Shown: in pieces, positions 34,735 through 43,746 of the stretch | Layout of the letters: every line of letters begins with the position of its first letter | How positions within the stretch are numbered: the first letter of the stretch is position 1 | Source: Caballeronia choica | GTDB lineage: Bacteria; Pseudomonadota; Gammaproteobacteria; Burkholderiales; Burkholderiaceae | DNA length: 64,000 nt | Assembly (NCBI RefSeq): GCF_001544535.1 | Contig: NZ_FCON02000006.1 | Coordinates: 81,799-145,798 of the forward strand | Direction of reading: 5' to 3' | The notes under the pieces: model-generated | What the model saw: only the letters and a program-made list of their open reading frames with translations | Told to the model about the DNA's origin: nothing | Databases searched by the model: none | Made by a program: the position numbers and the translations under genes

Positions 34735-36189
34735 ATGACCGTACCGCCGCTCGACTACGACCACTACGCGCGCGAGACGCTTCGACTCATCGGCCCCGAT
34801 CCGGAGGATTGGGTCATCGGCCGTCCTGACATCGATCACAACGTCGTGATCGTCGGCGGCGGACAGACTGGCGCGGCGTTCGCGTTTGGGCTGCGGCGCG
34901 CGGGCATCGGCCGGGTGAGCGTGATCGATGCCGCGCCCGACGAAACGCACGCCGGCGTCTGGACCACGTTTGCAAGAATGAACCGCCTGCGCACGCCTAA
35001 GTCGCTCGCGGGGCCCGAAGCCGGGCTGCCCGCGCTGAGCTTTCAGGCATGGCACGAAGCGCGTCACGGCGAGGCTTCTTATGCGGACATCGAGCGCATC
35101 GGGCGCGCCCAATGGGCCGAGTATCTCGCCTGGTACAGGCATTTCCTCGACATCCCGATTCGTTACGGTACGACGCTCACACTCGTCGAGCCAGTGGGCA
35201 CGCATTTCAGACTGCATCTGACGATTCGCACGGCGGAAGGCGTCGAGCAGCGCGTGGAGACCGCGCGCAAGATCGTTCTCTGCAACGGTGTCGCGGGCAA
35301 CGGCAAGCCCAACATCGTGCCGCCGCTCACGGGACTACCGTCGAACCGTCTTGCGCACACGTCCGATGCCATCGACTTCGCATCGCTCTCCGGCAAGTCG
35401 GTGGCGGTGGTCGGCGGCGCGGCTTCGGCTTTCGATGCCGCGGCGACGGCGCTGGAAGCGGGCGCCGCCGACGTGCATCTGTTCGTGCGGCGCGCCGCGC
35501 TGGCAGCGGAGCCGGTTAGCCGCGCGCGCGCCTATCCGGGCGCGTACGACAACTTTCCCGCGCTGCCCGATGCGGTGCGCTGGCGACAAGCGTTGCGCTT
35601 CAGGCGCGCCGGCTCGACGGCGCCCGCCGATGCAGTGGCGCGCGTGACGGGCTTTTCCAACTTTCATCTGCATCTTGGAGCGCCCTGGCAGGAAGCGGCT
35701 GTGGCGGGCGAGCGGGTTCGGGCGCGTGCCGGCGATGGTTCGTTCGAGTTCGATTTCGTGATCGCGGGTACGGGCTACGCCGTCGACCTCCATGCGCGGC
35801 CCGAACTGGCGCACGTCGCCGATCATGTGCTGCTCTGGCGCCACCGCCACGCGCCCGCACCCGATGAACGCGATGACGCGCTCGGCGCACATCCCTATCT
35901 CGGCGACGCGCTCGAATATCTGGAAAAGAGGCCGGGCACAGCGCCATACCTGAAGAATATCCATGTCTTCAATCCGGCGGGGTTCGTGAGTCGCGGCGTG
36001 CCGGTCGGCGACGTGCCGTGCATGAAGCGCGACATTCCCGTCGTGATCCGGCGCATCAGCCAGGACTTGTTCCTCGAGGACCTCGATGCGCACGAGGCGC
36101 GCATGAATGCCGACGTTCCGGCGGATTTCGACGCGGCGCAGTATGAGCACCGTGTCTATCGTGAGACCGACGTTGAATCGGCGGGCTGA
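34735..36189 (+). CDS. FAD/NAD(P)-binding oxidoreductase (flavin monooxygenase-like)
   Basis: A 484-residue flavoprotein. VVIVGGGQTGAAFAFGL (about residues 37-53) is the FAD-binding Rossmann loop and SVAVVGGAASAFDAAATAL (about residue 222 on) a second nucleotide site, the layout of flavin-containing monooxygenases and related SidA/PvdA-like enzymes. The start is uncertain: ATG at 34735, or ATG at 34660 further upstream. It is poor in sulfur residues (2 Cys, 4 Met). Divergence from the sulfur importer operon suggests it oxidises an imported organosulfur substrate. Confidence 0.82.
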   Translation: MTVPPLDYDHYARETLRLIGPDPEDWVIGRPDIDHNVVIVGGGQTGAAFAFGLRRAGIGRVSVIDAAPDETHAGVWTTFARMNRLRTPKSLAGPEAGLPALSFQAWHEARHGEASYADIERIGRAQWAEYLAWYRHFLDIPIRYGTTLTLVEPVGTHFRLHLTIRTAEGVEQRVETARKIVLCNGVAGNGKPNIVPPLTGLPSNRLAHTSDAIDFASLSGKSVAVVGGAASAFDAAATALEAGAADVHLFVRRAALAAEPVSRARAYPGAYDNFPALPDAVRWRQALRFRRAGSTAPADAVARVTGFSNFHLHLGAPWQEAAVAGERVRARAGDGSFEFDFVIAGTGYAVDLHARPELAHVADHVLLWRHRHAPAPDERDDALGAHPYLGDALEYLEKRPGTAPYLKNIHVFNPAGFVSRGVPVGDVPCMKRDIPVVIRRISQDLFLEDLDAHEARMNADVPADFDAAQYEHRVYRETDVESAG

Positions 36190-36229
36190 GGGCTGAAAGG
36201 CCGGGAACTCACCCGCCGATCCGGTTACA

Positions 36230-36990
36230 CAAACAGCCGTTGCACCAGGCGCCTTCTGAACGCGAGCGTATGGACGATCCCCAAAACCGCAATGGCCGTG
36301 GCAAGGTGCGCGCTTCGCGCGCGAAGGCGCGACCGTCTACATTTCCGGACGCCGACAGGCCGAGCTCGACGCGGCAGTCGAGAGCATCGGCCACGGCGCG
36401 ACAGGCATTCGCGCGACATCTCGTTGGCGGAAGACCCGCAGCGCATGTTCCGGATCGTGTCCGAAGCGCACGGGCGCCTCGACATTCTGTTTGCAAACGC
36501 GGGCGGCGGCGAATTCTCGCCACTCGGCCAGATTACCGAGGCGCAGTTCGACAAGTACTTCGGCATCAACGTCAAAGGCACTGTGTTCACCGTTCAAAAC
36601 GCGCTGCCTTTGATGCCACCCGGCAGTGCCATCGTGATCACCGGTTCGATCGCTTCGATCCAGGGCATGCCGGCATTCGGCGTCTATGCCGCGACAAAGG
36701 CGGCTCTGCGCTCGTTTGCGCGGACGTGGGCCACCGATCTCAGGGGCCGCGACATCCGTGTCAACGTGGTCTCGCCCGGTGTGGTGGTCACGCCGGCCTG
36801 CAAGTCGGAACTCAAGCTCACCGATGAGCAGATCGATGCCTATCGCAAGGAAGTGAGTGAAACGACGCCGCTAGGTCGCGTCGGCGAAGCCGACGAGATC
36901 GCCAAAGCGGTATCGTTTCTCGGATCCGATGACGCGAGTTACATAACGGGCATCGAGATGTTCGTCGACGGCGGCAGGGCGCAGGTCTGA
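36230..36990 (+). pseudogene. SDR oxidoreductase pseudogene with 5' frameshifts
   Basis: The 3' part is a clean SDR: LDILFANAGGGEFSPLG, VITGSIAS with the catalytic Ser, YAATK and a final FVDGGRAQV. The 5' part is broken: the segment AREGATVYISGRRQAELDAA is in another frame, a single-base loss near 36412 separates it from GxISLAED, and the nucleotide-binding GxxxGIG loop is unreadable between about 36230 and 36300. A long frame from 36292 exists but its first ~45 residues are out-of-frame sequence. It is probably inactive because the cofactor loop is lost. Confidence 0.75.
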
Positions 36991-37387
36991 GGCTCGGCTT
37001 TTGCAAGGAGCCGAGGAAGTTGTCGAAAGCCGGGCTGCTTGCCAATAGAGACTCATGCTTGCCTTCGATGTCTGCAACTACCGCAAAGTGGTGCGTCGAA
37101 TATTGCTGAAGGGCGGGCGTCCTGCTCCGCCCTTGGCGCGCAGAAGAGAGGCCCGGAACCCGGCGCGCTGGCGACGCCAAGCGCGCCGAATCGCGTCGAT
37201 CCGGGTTCAACTGAACCTCCAGGAATCGCAGTCCCACGGGATTGATGCATTCCGGAGAAGTATCCCTTCTTCCCGCGCCCGTTTCTGACTTGCCACCGTA
37301 CGCCTAGACTGCTTTCCAACGACGAAGCAACCGGAACAGGTCTCACCCGATTGCCGCGTTTCCATCAATCGAGTCTGGAGGTTCATC
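36991..37387. other. Intergenic region without recognised features
   Basis: About 395 bp between the SDR pseudogene and the DUF4148 gene. A weak inverted repeat (GGGCGG ... CCGCCC at 37111-37132) is seen. The promoter for the downstream gene is probably in the last 100 bp but no good consensus is visible. Confidence 0.4.
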
Positions 37388-37705
37388 ATGTTCAAGACAA
37401 TCGTTTCGGCAGTCATCCTCGCTTCGGCTCTGGCTTCGCCTGTGCTTGCACACGCGCAGAACAACGATCCCGTCACCCGTGCGCAGGTGAAGTCCGAATT
37501 GGCGCAACTTCAACGAGCGGGCTATAGCCAGGGCGGTGACCAGGCCAATTACCCCGAAGCGCTACAAGCGGCGCAGAAGCGGGTGGATGCGCTGAACGCG
37601 GGTGCATCGTCGTATGGAGGATCGACCGAGAGTATCTCGGAGGCTGGCGGGCGGAGCCTGCACGCAACTGACAGCGTGAATCCCGTGGACTACAACCGTC
37701 CTTGA
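37388..37705 (+). CDS. DUF4148 domain-containing periplasmic protein
   Basis: A 105-residue secreted protein: signal peptide at residues 1-23 (ending AHA), then the DUF4148 core VTRAQVKSELAQLQRAGY, followed by a low-complexity Ser/Gly-rich tail. The family is almost restricted to Burkholderiales and has no known function; many copies respond to stress. TGGAGG lies ahead of the ATG. It is a single-gene unit. Confidence 0.92.
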   Translation: MFKTIVSAVILASALASPVLAHAQNNDPVTRAQVKSELAQLQRAGYSQGGDQANYPEALQAAQKRVDALNAGASSYGGSTESISEAGGRSLHATDSVNPVDYNRP

Positions 37706-37816
37706 TACGTCGGTTCGGATCGCGATTTACTGCATCACTTCAGGTCTGGTGAAAAGAAACTTGCGAGTGGCATCAGCAGCGAGAGGACTCGAGCCCTCGC
37801 CGGGCCGGAATATCAG

Positions 37817-38326
37817 TCAGCGGTCGAGGCGGAAAAGCAGCGAATCCCTGTCCGGGTAGTCGTACTGGATCGGCGCTTCGGATTTGTCGATCTGGCGGAA
37901 GCCGCTTTTAATGTAGAACGCGTGGGATCGCCTCGACGAGGAAGGGGTATCCAGGATGATGGTCTTTACGCTTCGCGAGTCGGCAAACGCCCGCAATGTT
38001 TCGAAGAGCGCGGAAGCGATTCCTGTCGCGGCGCCCCGGTGCTCCTTTGCAACGAAGAATTTCTTCAAGACCGCAACCGACTCGGTCTCAAGCTTGAGTG
38101 CGATTGTCCCGATCACCTGGCCTTGCTGGTTCAACGCAACCCAGAACCCTCCGCCGGTCCGCAGATAGCTGGACTCGATGTCCAGAAGGTCGGGTTGCTG
38201 GTCGAGTGATATGTCGAGATTGGCTTCCACGTTCTGAATCTTCAGAATCAGGTCGATAACACCGTCCCTGAACTCAGGACGGTAGTTGACGACGTTCCAG
38301 TTCCTGTTGGGCTGGCTGGCATTCAC
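37817..38326 (-). CDS. GNAT family N-acetyltransferase
   Basis: A 169-residue acetyltransferase. VLKKFFVAKEHRGAATGIASALFETL, read across strand 4 and helix 3, contains the R/QxxGxG/A acetyl-CoA pyrophosphate loop (HRGAATGIA), and FYIKSGFRQ is the usual C-terminal motif. It transfers an acetyl group to an unknown amine. It is divergent from nothing nearby and separated by 178 bp from the MBL gene. A second start at a GTG upstream is possible. Confidence 0.9.
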   Translation of the reverse strand: MNASQPNRNWNVVNYRPEFRDGVIDLILKIQNVEANLDISLDQQPDLLDIESSYLRTGGGFWVALNQQGQVIGTIALKLETESVAVLKKFFVAKEHRGAATGIASALFETLRAFADSRSVKTIILDTPSSSRRSHAFYIKSGFRQIDKSEAPIQYDYPDRDSLLFRLDR

Positions 38327-38504
38327 AGTGCGGCTCCCTGGACGGCGATGTGTACCCGTGGCGCGAACGTGCGCTCTCTTTTACGCTCGATCGCCCGGAC
38401 GGCAGGTTGATATGTCGCGAATGTACCGAAGTTTTGCTGGCGCAGATAGAACGTTCTTGCAACCTCCGGACCGCACGCTCACGTGCTTCGAATTCAGCCG
38501 CGTG

Positions 38505-39512
38505 TCAATCGGGAATCTCGACCCGCAGCGCGTGGATCATCGCGAAGGCGTGATGCCGCGTCCAGACGTCGGCACCGCCGAGGCGGTCCGTCCAAAGGCG
38601 GCCGTCCGATGTCGGTGTGGTCAGAAGTTCGTTCGTGACCCGGTCGACCATGTCGTCGAGGTAGCCGTCCATCAGCGCCCAGATGTTGTCGAAGCCAGTC
38701 CGCGCGCCGATGTCCTCGATGCTCACGGACGCGAGGGCAGCCTTGGACGCGCTGCGTAACTGATGGACATATTCGCGCTGCGTCTCGACATCGGCGCGCG
38801 TTCCATAGCGTGTCAGGTGGCCACAGACCATCACATCGAAATCGTAGGCAAGGAGGAGATCGTGAGCGCCTATGAACTCGTGAACATCGTTGGCGACGGC
38901 CAGGTTCCTGAACGGCACCCAGCCCGGAAAGACGACGTCCACGAGCATCAGCACCTTTTGTCTAGGCTCGTAGATAAAGATGTTGCCGGGCTGGTGGATG
39001 TTGCCGCGATAGCGTAGTTCAAGCCGCTTGTTTCCGACTTCAAGGCAATACTCCTCAGCGAATGTAGTGGTGGGGCAGGGTCGGCGGCGGTCCTGGTAGC
39101 TGCGAAGCTTGTCCGTGGTGCTCTGCTGAGCAATGCGCACGGCGGCGTCCGGATAAATATCGGCCGCCCCGATGTGATCGAAGTGTGAGTGGCTATAGAT
39201 CACATGCGTGATGGGCTCTGTGGTTTTCGATCTGATCGCATCGAGAAGCACGCTTCGCATTGAAGGAGGGGCGTCGATCACGATAACGCCTTGCCCTGTC
39301 GACAGGAATAGCGTGTCATAGCCTCCAGCGTTGATCCAGAAGGTGCCAGGCTTGATCTCTTCGAGCAGATAGCCGCTTGGACCGGGTTCGCGCGCAAGCG
39401 AGGATTTCGGCACGGCCGCGAATCCGCCCATGCATTGGGCGCACTGGTATCTCGGGGTTTGGACGCTCTCGCGGTCATTGCTGTTGATGTCGTCGGCTGG
39501 GTTGGAAGTCAT
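38505..39512 (-). CDS. MBL-fold metallo-hydrolase
   Basis: A 335-residue metallo-beta-lactamase-fold protein. H108, H110, D112 and H113 of SHSHFDHIG, H172 of GNIHQPGN and a later Asp in MLVDVVF form the di-zinc site. There is no signal peptide; the N-terminal CxxC (CAQC at 24-27) is unusual. Fold relatives include glyoxalase II, lactonases and alkylsulfatases. It stands alone with no operon partner, and the 482-bp upstream gap offers no clue to the substrate. Confidence 0.9.
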   Translation of the reverse strand: MTSNPADDINSNDRESVQTPRYQCAQCMGGFAAVPKSSLAREPGPSGYLLEEIKPGTFWINAGGYDTLFLSTGQGVIVIDAPPSMRSVLLDAIRSKTTEPITHVIYSHSHFDHIGAADIYPDAAVRIAQQSTTDKLRSYQDRRRPCPTTTFAEEYCLEVGNKRLELRYRGNIHQPGNIFIYEPRQKVLMLVDVVFPGWVPFRNLAVANDVHEFIGAHDLLLAYDFDVMVCGHLTRYGTRADVETQREYVHQLRSASKAALASVSIEDIGARTGFDNIWALMDGYLDDMVDRVTNELLTTPTSDGRLWTDRLGGADVWTRHHAFAMIHALRVEIPD

Positions 39513-39994
39513 GGGAAGCTCCTGCTGCGATCCAGTGTGGCGCCTTATGCACCATGCATCGTGGCGTTTGAGGATGGGGATGCATGTCGACCTTTAAGCA
39601 CATCGCCGGCCACGCGTCGGGTCATGCGATGCCTATCGATGCAATCATCAGGAGGATTTGACGGGGCGCCGCATTCCACCGGTTTTGCGCTCAAGCGTCA
39701 AGGCATGCGCTGCTTCGTCGAAGTGCCGCGCGATGAAGATATTCGTCCTGTCCGCACACAATTTCTTTCCTTGCAGAAGCGATTTTTTGAATCCGCACGG
39801 TCTCATCGGCAAGAGGAGAGCGGCCACGAAGATCAACCTTCTGGTCATCGTGCGAAAGCAATAGAAACGCATTCAGGACCGTTCTCAACTGAAACCATGC
39901 GTAGGGCGTTACTGCCAGACTCTGGCGCATGGCATTCGTATGCCCGCGGTGGATTGCACCCGGGAAAGTGCTTTGTCTTAGCAGGAGGTGAAAG
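39513..39994. other. Intergenic region without recognised features
   Basis: 482 bp between two divergent genes (MBL-fold and DUF1348). Small open frames across it have no recognisable motif. The last bases hold a near-perfect AGGAGGTGAAAG ribosome site for the gene at 39995. Confidence 0.45.
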
Positions 39995-40468
39995 ATGACC
40001 GAAGAATCGCGGCCGCCTTGTCCGCCGTTCACACAGGAGACGGCAGCCATGAAAGTCCGGCTTGCCGAAGACGGATGGAACACCCGTGACCCCGAACGCG
40101 TTTCGCTCGCCTATTCAATCGATTCACGCTGGCGCAACCGCGCCGAATTTGCGAACGGGCGGGCAGAAATCGTCGCGTTGCTCACGCGCAAGTGGCAGCG
40201 CGAACTCGAGTACCGGTTGATCAAGGAACTCTGGGCATTTACCGGTGCCCGCATTGCCGTGCGGTTCGCTTACGAGTGCCATGACGATTCGCGAAACTGG
40301 TTTCGATCGTACGGCAATGAAAACTGGGAGTTCGACGAACACGGGTTGATGATCCATCGCTACGCCTGCATCAATGATCTGCCGATCCGGGAATCCGAAC
40401 GGCTCTTTCACTGGCCGCTCGGGCGGCGTCCGGACGATCATCCGGGATTGAGCGACCTCGCTCTTTAG
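39995..40468 (+). CDS. DUF1348 (NTF2-like) family protein
   Basis: A 157-residue NTF2-fold protein of the DUF1348 group, recognised by [43 protein letters not shown] and [19 protein letters not shown]. The family is widespread in proteobacteria and often sits beside GSTs or redox genes; no reaction is established. It has an unusually strong Shine-Dalgarno sequence, AGGAGGTGA, and is followed after 87 bp by a glutathione S-transferase gene. Confidence 0.9.
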   Translation: MTEESRPPCPPFTQETAAMKVRLAEDGWNTRDPERVSLAYSIDSRWRNRAEFANGRAEIVALLTRKWQRELEYRLIKELWAFTGARIAVRFAYECHDDSRNWFRSYGNENWEFDEHGLMIHRYACINDLPIRESERLFHWPLGRRPDDHPGLSDLAL

Positions 40469-40555
40469 CTCCGACCCGCTTCTACACGAACGCAGCCTTG
40501 CGATCCGTCGCGGGCTGCCGATATCCGCGACATCCATTCCTCAAGGGAGAAAGCC

Positions 40556-41173
40556 ATGAAGCTCTACTATCATCCGTTGTCCGGCCATTCGCATCGCGCA
40601 CGTCTCTTTTTGAACTTGCTTGGCGTGGAACACGAACTGATCGAGGTCGATCTCATGAAGGCGGAACACAAGTCGCCCGAGTTCCTGAAACTGAACCGCT
40701 TCGGCCAGGTACCTGTGCTGATCGACGGAGAGACGACGATCGCCGATTCGAACGCGATCCTCGTGTACCTGGCCAAGCAGCTCGGCAAGGCGGAATGGCT
40801 GCCAGAGACGCCGGAGGCGGCGGCGACCATTCAGCGCTGGCTGTCCGTCGCGGCGGGAGAGATTGCCTACGGACCTGCTGCCGCGCGATTGATCACGGTG
40901 TTCGGAGCCAAGCGCGATGCAGAAGAAGTCATCGACCGCGCGCACGCTGTGCTCAAGCTGATCGATGCTGAACTGAAGGGGCGCGAGTTTATCGCGGAGA
41001 ACCATCCGACGATCGCGGATGTCGCACTTTACAGCTACATCGCGCGCGCGCCTGAGGGCAATGTCGATCTGACCGGCTATCCGAACGTGAATGGATGGCT
41101 GAGGCGTATCGAATCATTGCCCGGCTTCGTCGAGTTCAGAAAGACTCCAGCCGGCTTGACGGCTAACGCGTGA
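40556..41173 (+). CDS. Glutathione S-transferase family protein
   Basis: A 205-residue GST. The N-terminal thioredoxin fold begins [18 protein letters not shown], with the catalytic Ser/Tyr region at residues 4-11; [23 protein letters not shown] broken by the cis-Pro holds the gamma-glutamyl site (Asp-Ser). The C-terminal helical domain ends in [20 protein letters not shown]. It conjugates glutathione to electrophiles. It forms a probable two-gene unit with the DUF1348 gene and ends before a good hairpin. Confidence 0.92.
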   Translation: MKLYYHPLSGHSHRARLFLNLLGVEHELIEVDLMKAEHKSPEFLKLNRFGQVPVLIDGETTIADSNAILVYLAKQLGKAEWLPETPEAAATIQRWLSVAAGEIAYGPAAARLITVFGAKRDAEEVIDRAHAVLKLIDAELKGREFIAENHPTIADVALYSYIARAPEGNVDLTGYPNVNGWLRRIESLPGFVEFRKTPAGLTANA

Positions 41174-41181
41174 TCCCCGGC

Positions 41182-41202
41182 GCCGGACGTACAGCGTCCG
41201 GC
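41182..41202 (+). terminator. Candidate transcription terminator after the GST gene
   Basis: GCCGGACG and CGTCCGGC form a perfect 8-bp GC stem with a TACAG loop, 8 bp after the stop. There is no strong T-run, as is common in GC-rich betaproteobacteria. Confidence 0.6.
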
Positions 41203-41565
41203 CTCATTCAAGCGAAAAGCGCTTGGGTCATCAGCGAACAGTCAACGACCGCATCGAGTTCTTCAGGGCAGTATGAATACATGGCGCCGGGACGGCGCTG
41301 CTTCGGATGATCTTTCGAACAGCCCGAAGTGGACGCGGCCGCCGCGCGCGAGAGCGCGGGTCTGCGCGGCCCATGAATGCCCCATTTGGCGCGCGACCAT
41401 CGCCCGATGCGACGAGTGCTACGACATCGCGCTAACGACCTCGTCCGTCGATTGCGGCGACTATCAAAAGCAAATTCGGGCACTCACCGTGGGTGCGTTC
41501 GACATCCCGGGCGGCTGTCGCCGGGTGATGGCGTGATCCACTCGTGCAGCAGTCGTCGGCCTCCC
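41203..41565. other. Intergenic region without recognised features
   Basis: About 360 bp between the GST and AraC genes, which face each other. No frame shows a family motif and no further hairpin was found. Confidence 0.4.
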
Positions 41566-42603
41566 TTACGCCTCGTTGCCTTGCCCCTTTCGATACAGGG
41601 TGGGTGAGTTCCCGGTCCACTTCCTGAATGACCTGCGGAAACTCGCTGCATCCGAAAACCCGATGCGCTCGGCGACCTGATCAATGGGAAGCCTCGTATT
41701 CTCAAGAAACTCGATAGCAAGTGACCGGCGAACGTCGTTCAACAACGATTGATATGAAATATGATCATCGGCCAATCGTCGATGCAATGTGCGGAGTGAC
41801 ATACCCAGCTGGGCCGCCATCTTCTCGGCGGAAGGGAACACGCCCGGCGCGTTCAAGCAGGCCATCCGTATTTGCCGGGGAAGCTCGGGGATTCCGTCCC
41901 GCTCCTCGAGAATGCGATCACAAAGTTGCTGACAGATTTGCGCAGTGATCGGATTTGCATTCGGGCACGGGCGATCCAGCACGCGAACGTCGAAATGCCA
42001 CTCCATCGAGTCCGCACCGAACTCCACTGGACAATTGAACATCCTTTCGTAGTTTCGCCAATGCGGCGGCGCCGGATACGCCATGACCATCCGCTTCGAC
42101 GGAAAAGGCGCTTCCAGCACCCGGCTGAATAGCACCGTCATCGAGCTCCGCCAGAATTCAGCGACAAACGGCAACAGGTCGCCAAGCGACGCGAGCCCAT
42201 GGCTCCTCAGGATTCCGGTATCCCCCTCGGTGGAATAGCTGATTTGCAGAACTGCCCCGGCCATCGTGACATTTTCAACGCTGAATTTCAGGGCGTCTCC
42301 GAAAGTCGTACTGCTGACCATGGCGTAGCCATAGATACCGAAGTCACTGATTCTCTGACGCGCCCCTGCAAGCAATCCGACATCGGCACGCGTCGCAAGC
42401 CGACGAGCGTTTCGATAGATCGCGAGGCGTTGCCGGTGTGAGATTCGCGCCTGATGATCCTCCAGTTGTCTCGCATGGACGCCGGTATTCGCGAACAGCT
42501 TGTTCACGGAAACCCCTTCTGCCGCCAACTCGGCGGCGAGCGCGGTCAGCCCCAGCAGACTCTGCGTCGGAGCGTCGAGATCCGGATACAGGGGCGTCAT
42601 CAT
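41566..42603 (-). CDS. AraC family transcriptional regulator (OruR-like)
   Basis: A 345-residue regulator with an N-terminal Arabinose_bd-type ligand domain (about residues 15-215; FGIYGYAMVSSTTFGDAL is typical) and a C-terminal double helix-turn-helix (about 250-342: FPSAEKMAAQLGMSLRTLHRRL and IDQVAERIGFSDAASFRRSF). The start is ATG 42603 or the adjacent ATG 42600; the long upstream extension crosses the promoter region. It is divergent from the enoyl-CoA hydratase operon and most likely activates it through the direct repeats at 42681-42718. Confidence 0.9.
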   Translation of the reverse strand: MMTPLYPDLDAPTQSLLGLTALAAELAAEGVSVNKLFANTGVHARQLEDHQARISHRQRLAIYRNARRLATRADVGLLAGARQRISDFGIYGYAMVSSTTFGDALKFSVENVTMAGAVLQISYSTEGDTGILRSHGLASLGDLLPFVAEFWRSSMTVLFSRVLEAPFPSKRMVMAYPAPPHWRNYERMFNCPVEFGADSMEWHFDVRVLDRPCPNANPITAQICQQLCDRILEERDGIPELPRQIRMACLNAPGVFPSAEKMAAQLGMSLRTLHRRLADDHISYQSLLNDVRRSLAIEFLENTRLPIDQVAERIGFSDAASFRRSFRKWTGNSPTLYRKGQGNEA

Positions 42604-42680
42604 TTTCGGTGGTCGCACGATCGTCTCACTCCAGCAAGCGGATATGCTCGCACAATTTTCATGTGCCTGTCGAGGGCGGT

Positions 42681-42718
42681 TTGGCACACTTTGACGCGGC
42701 AATTGGCATGCTTTGACG
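42681..42718 (+). promoter_or_regulatory. Direct-repeat operator for the AraC regulator
   Basis: TTGGCACACTTTGACG (42681-42696) and TTGGCATGCTTTGACG (42703-42718) are identical at 14 of 16 bases and start 22 bp apart, two helical turns. This is the architecture bound by AraC-family dimers on one DNA face. It lies in the 370-bp divergent gap between the regulator and the hydratase gene; nothing else stands out in that gap. Confidence 0.7.
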
Positions 42719-42973
42719 TTGCCGCTTATCGATGCGGCTGAGATAGTAACCATCAACGGCACACGCCGAAATAACAGATGGAGACGAGTCAATGAAGCCC
42801 TCTCTGACACCGGTGACAACCCTGATTAGCGCCCGTCGGAGCTGCATGGATGGCGCAATCGGCCCCCAGCGATATTCGCAATTCCCTCATCGCGGCCCAA
42901 CCCTCGAGCAACGCCTCGGATGCCGCTCAGTCCCGCGGTCTTTCTCCGCCCAACGCACACTGTAGAGAGAACC

Positions 42974-43744
42974 ATGACTACCGTAAAAATTCAAATGGAT
43001 GGTGCCGTAGCAGTCGTTTCGCTGGCAAAGCCACCGCACAACCTGATCGACGACGCGATGATCGCGGATTTGCTCGCCGCGTATCGAGATGTAGTGGCCA
43101 AGGGCGCCCGCGCGATCGTGCTCAACAGTGAGATGCGTCACTTTTCCGCGGGTGCGGAAATGAGCGCCTTTGTTGACGGCAGGACGGCGATCCAGCACAA
43201 CCCGGATCAATTCTTCGAGTTCCTCGATGTGCTCGAGAACGCACCGGTCCCAACACTCGCCGCCGTGCATGGAGCCGCGCTTGGCGGTGGCCTTGAACTG
43301 GCGCTCACCTGCGACATGATCATCGCGGCAGACACGGCCTACTTTGGGCAGGTCGAGAACATCGTGGGCCTGATCCCCTTGCTCGGGGGCACTCAACGAC
43401 TCGTTCAGCGAGCGGGCGTCGTGCGGGCCAAGGAAATTGCGCTGATCGGCCGCCGCCACCCGGCGGAAGCATTTGAACGCTGGGGCATCATCAATCATGT
43501 TGTCCCTGAAGCCGAACTCCAGAGTGCCGCCATGTCGCTCGCCAAGCAACTGGCGGCAGGGCCCACCAAAGTTCTCAACGGTATCAAGCGGCAGGCCAAC
43601 CTCGCGGCCAATGGCGGCGTGCATAGCGCAGACCTGGAACAGATCAACCTCAACAACATGATCTGGCAGACGGCCGACCGGGAACGAGGTTTCGCATCGT
43701 TCTTTTCGTCAGGGCCGGCAACAGCCGAATTCAAGGGAGACTGA
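42974..43744 (+). CDS. Enoyl-CoA hydratase/isomerase family protein
   Basis: A 256-residue crotonase. SEMRHFSAGAEM holds the first oxyanion-hole amide, VHGAALGGGLELALTCDMIIA the second, and the usual catalytic Glu positions follow in FGQVENIVGLIPLLGGTQRL. The ATG at 42974 gives the standard N-terminus; an upstream start at 42920 does not. It hydrates or isomerises a CoA ester. It is 2 bp from the class III CoA-transferase gene and probably works on the ester that enzyme makes. Confidence 0.9.
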   Translation: MTTVKIQMDGAVAVVSLAKPPHNLIDDAMIADLLAAYRDVVAKGARAIVLNSEMRHFSAGAEMSAFVDGRTAIQHNPDQFFEFLDVLENAPVPTLAAVHGAALGGGLELALTCDMIIAADTAYFGQVENIVGLIPLLGGTQRLVQRAGVVRAKEIALIGRRHPAEAFERWGIINHVVPEAELQSAAMSLAKQLAAGPTKVLNGIKRQANLAANGGVHSADLEQINLNNMIWQTADRERGFASFFSSGPATAEFKGD

Positions 43745-43746
43745 TC

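Noticed and set aside
39435-39998. A 187-codon plus-strand frame crossing the MBL gene start and the gap
   Set aside because: It overlaps the start of the MBL gene in antisense and has no motif. It ends right at the strong ribosome site of the DUF1348 gene.
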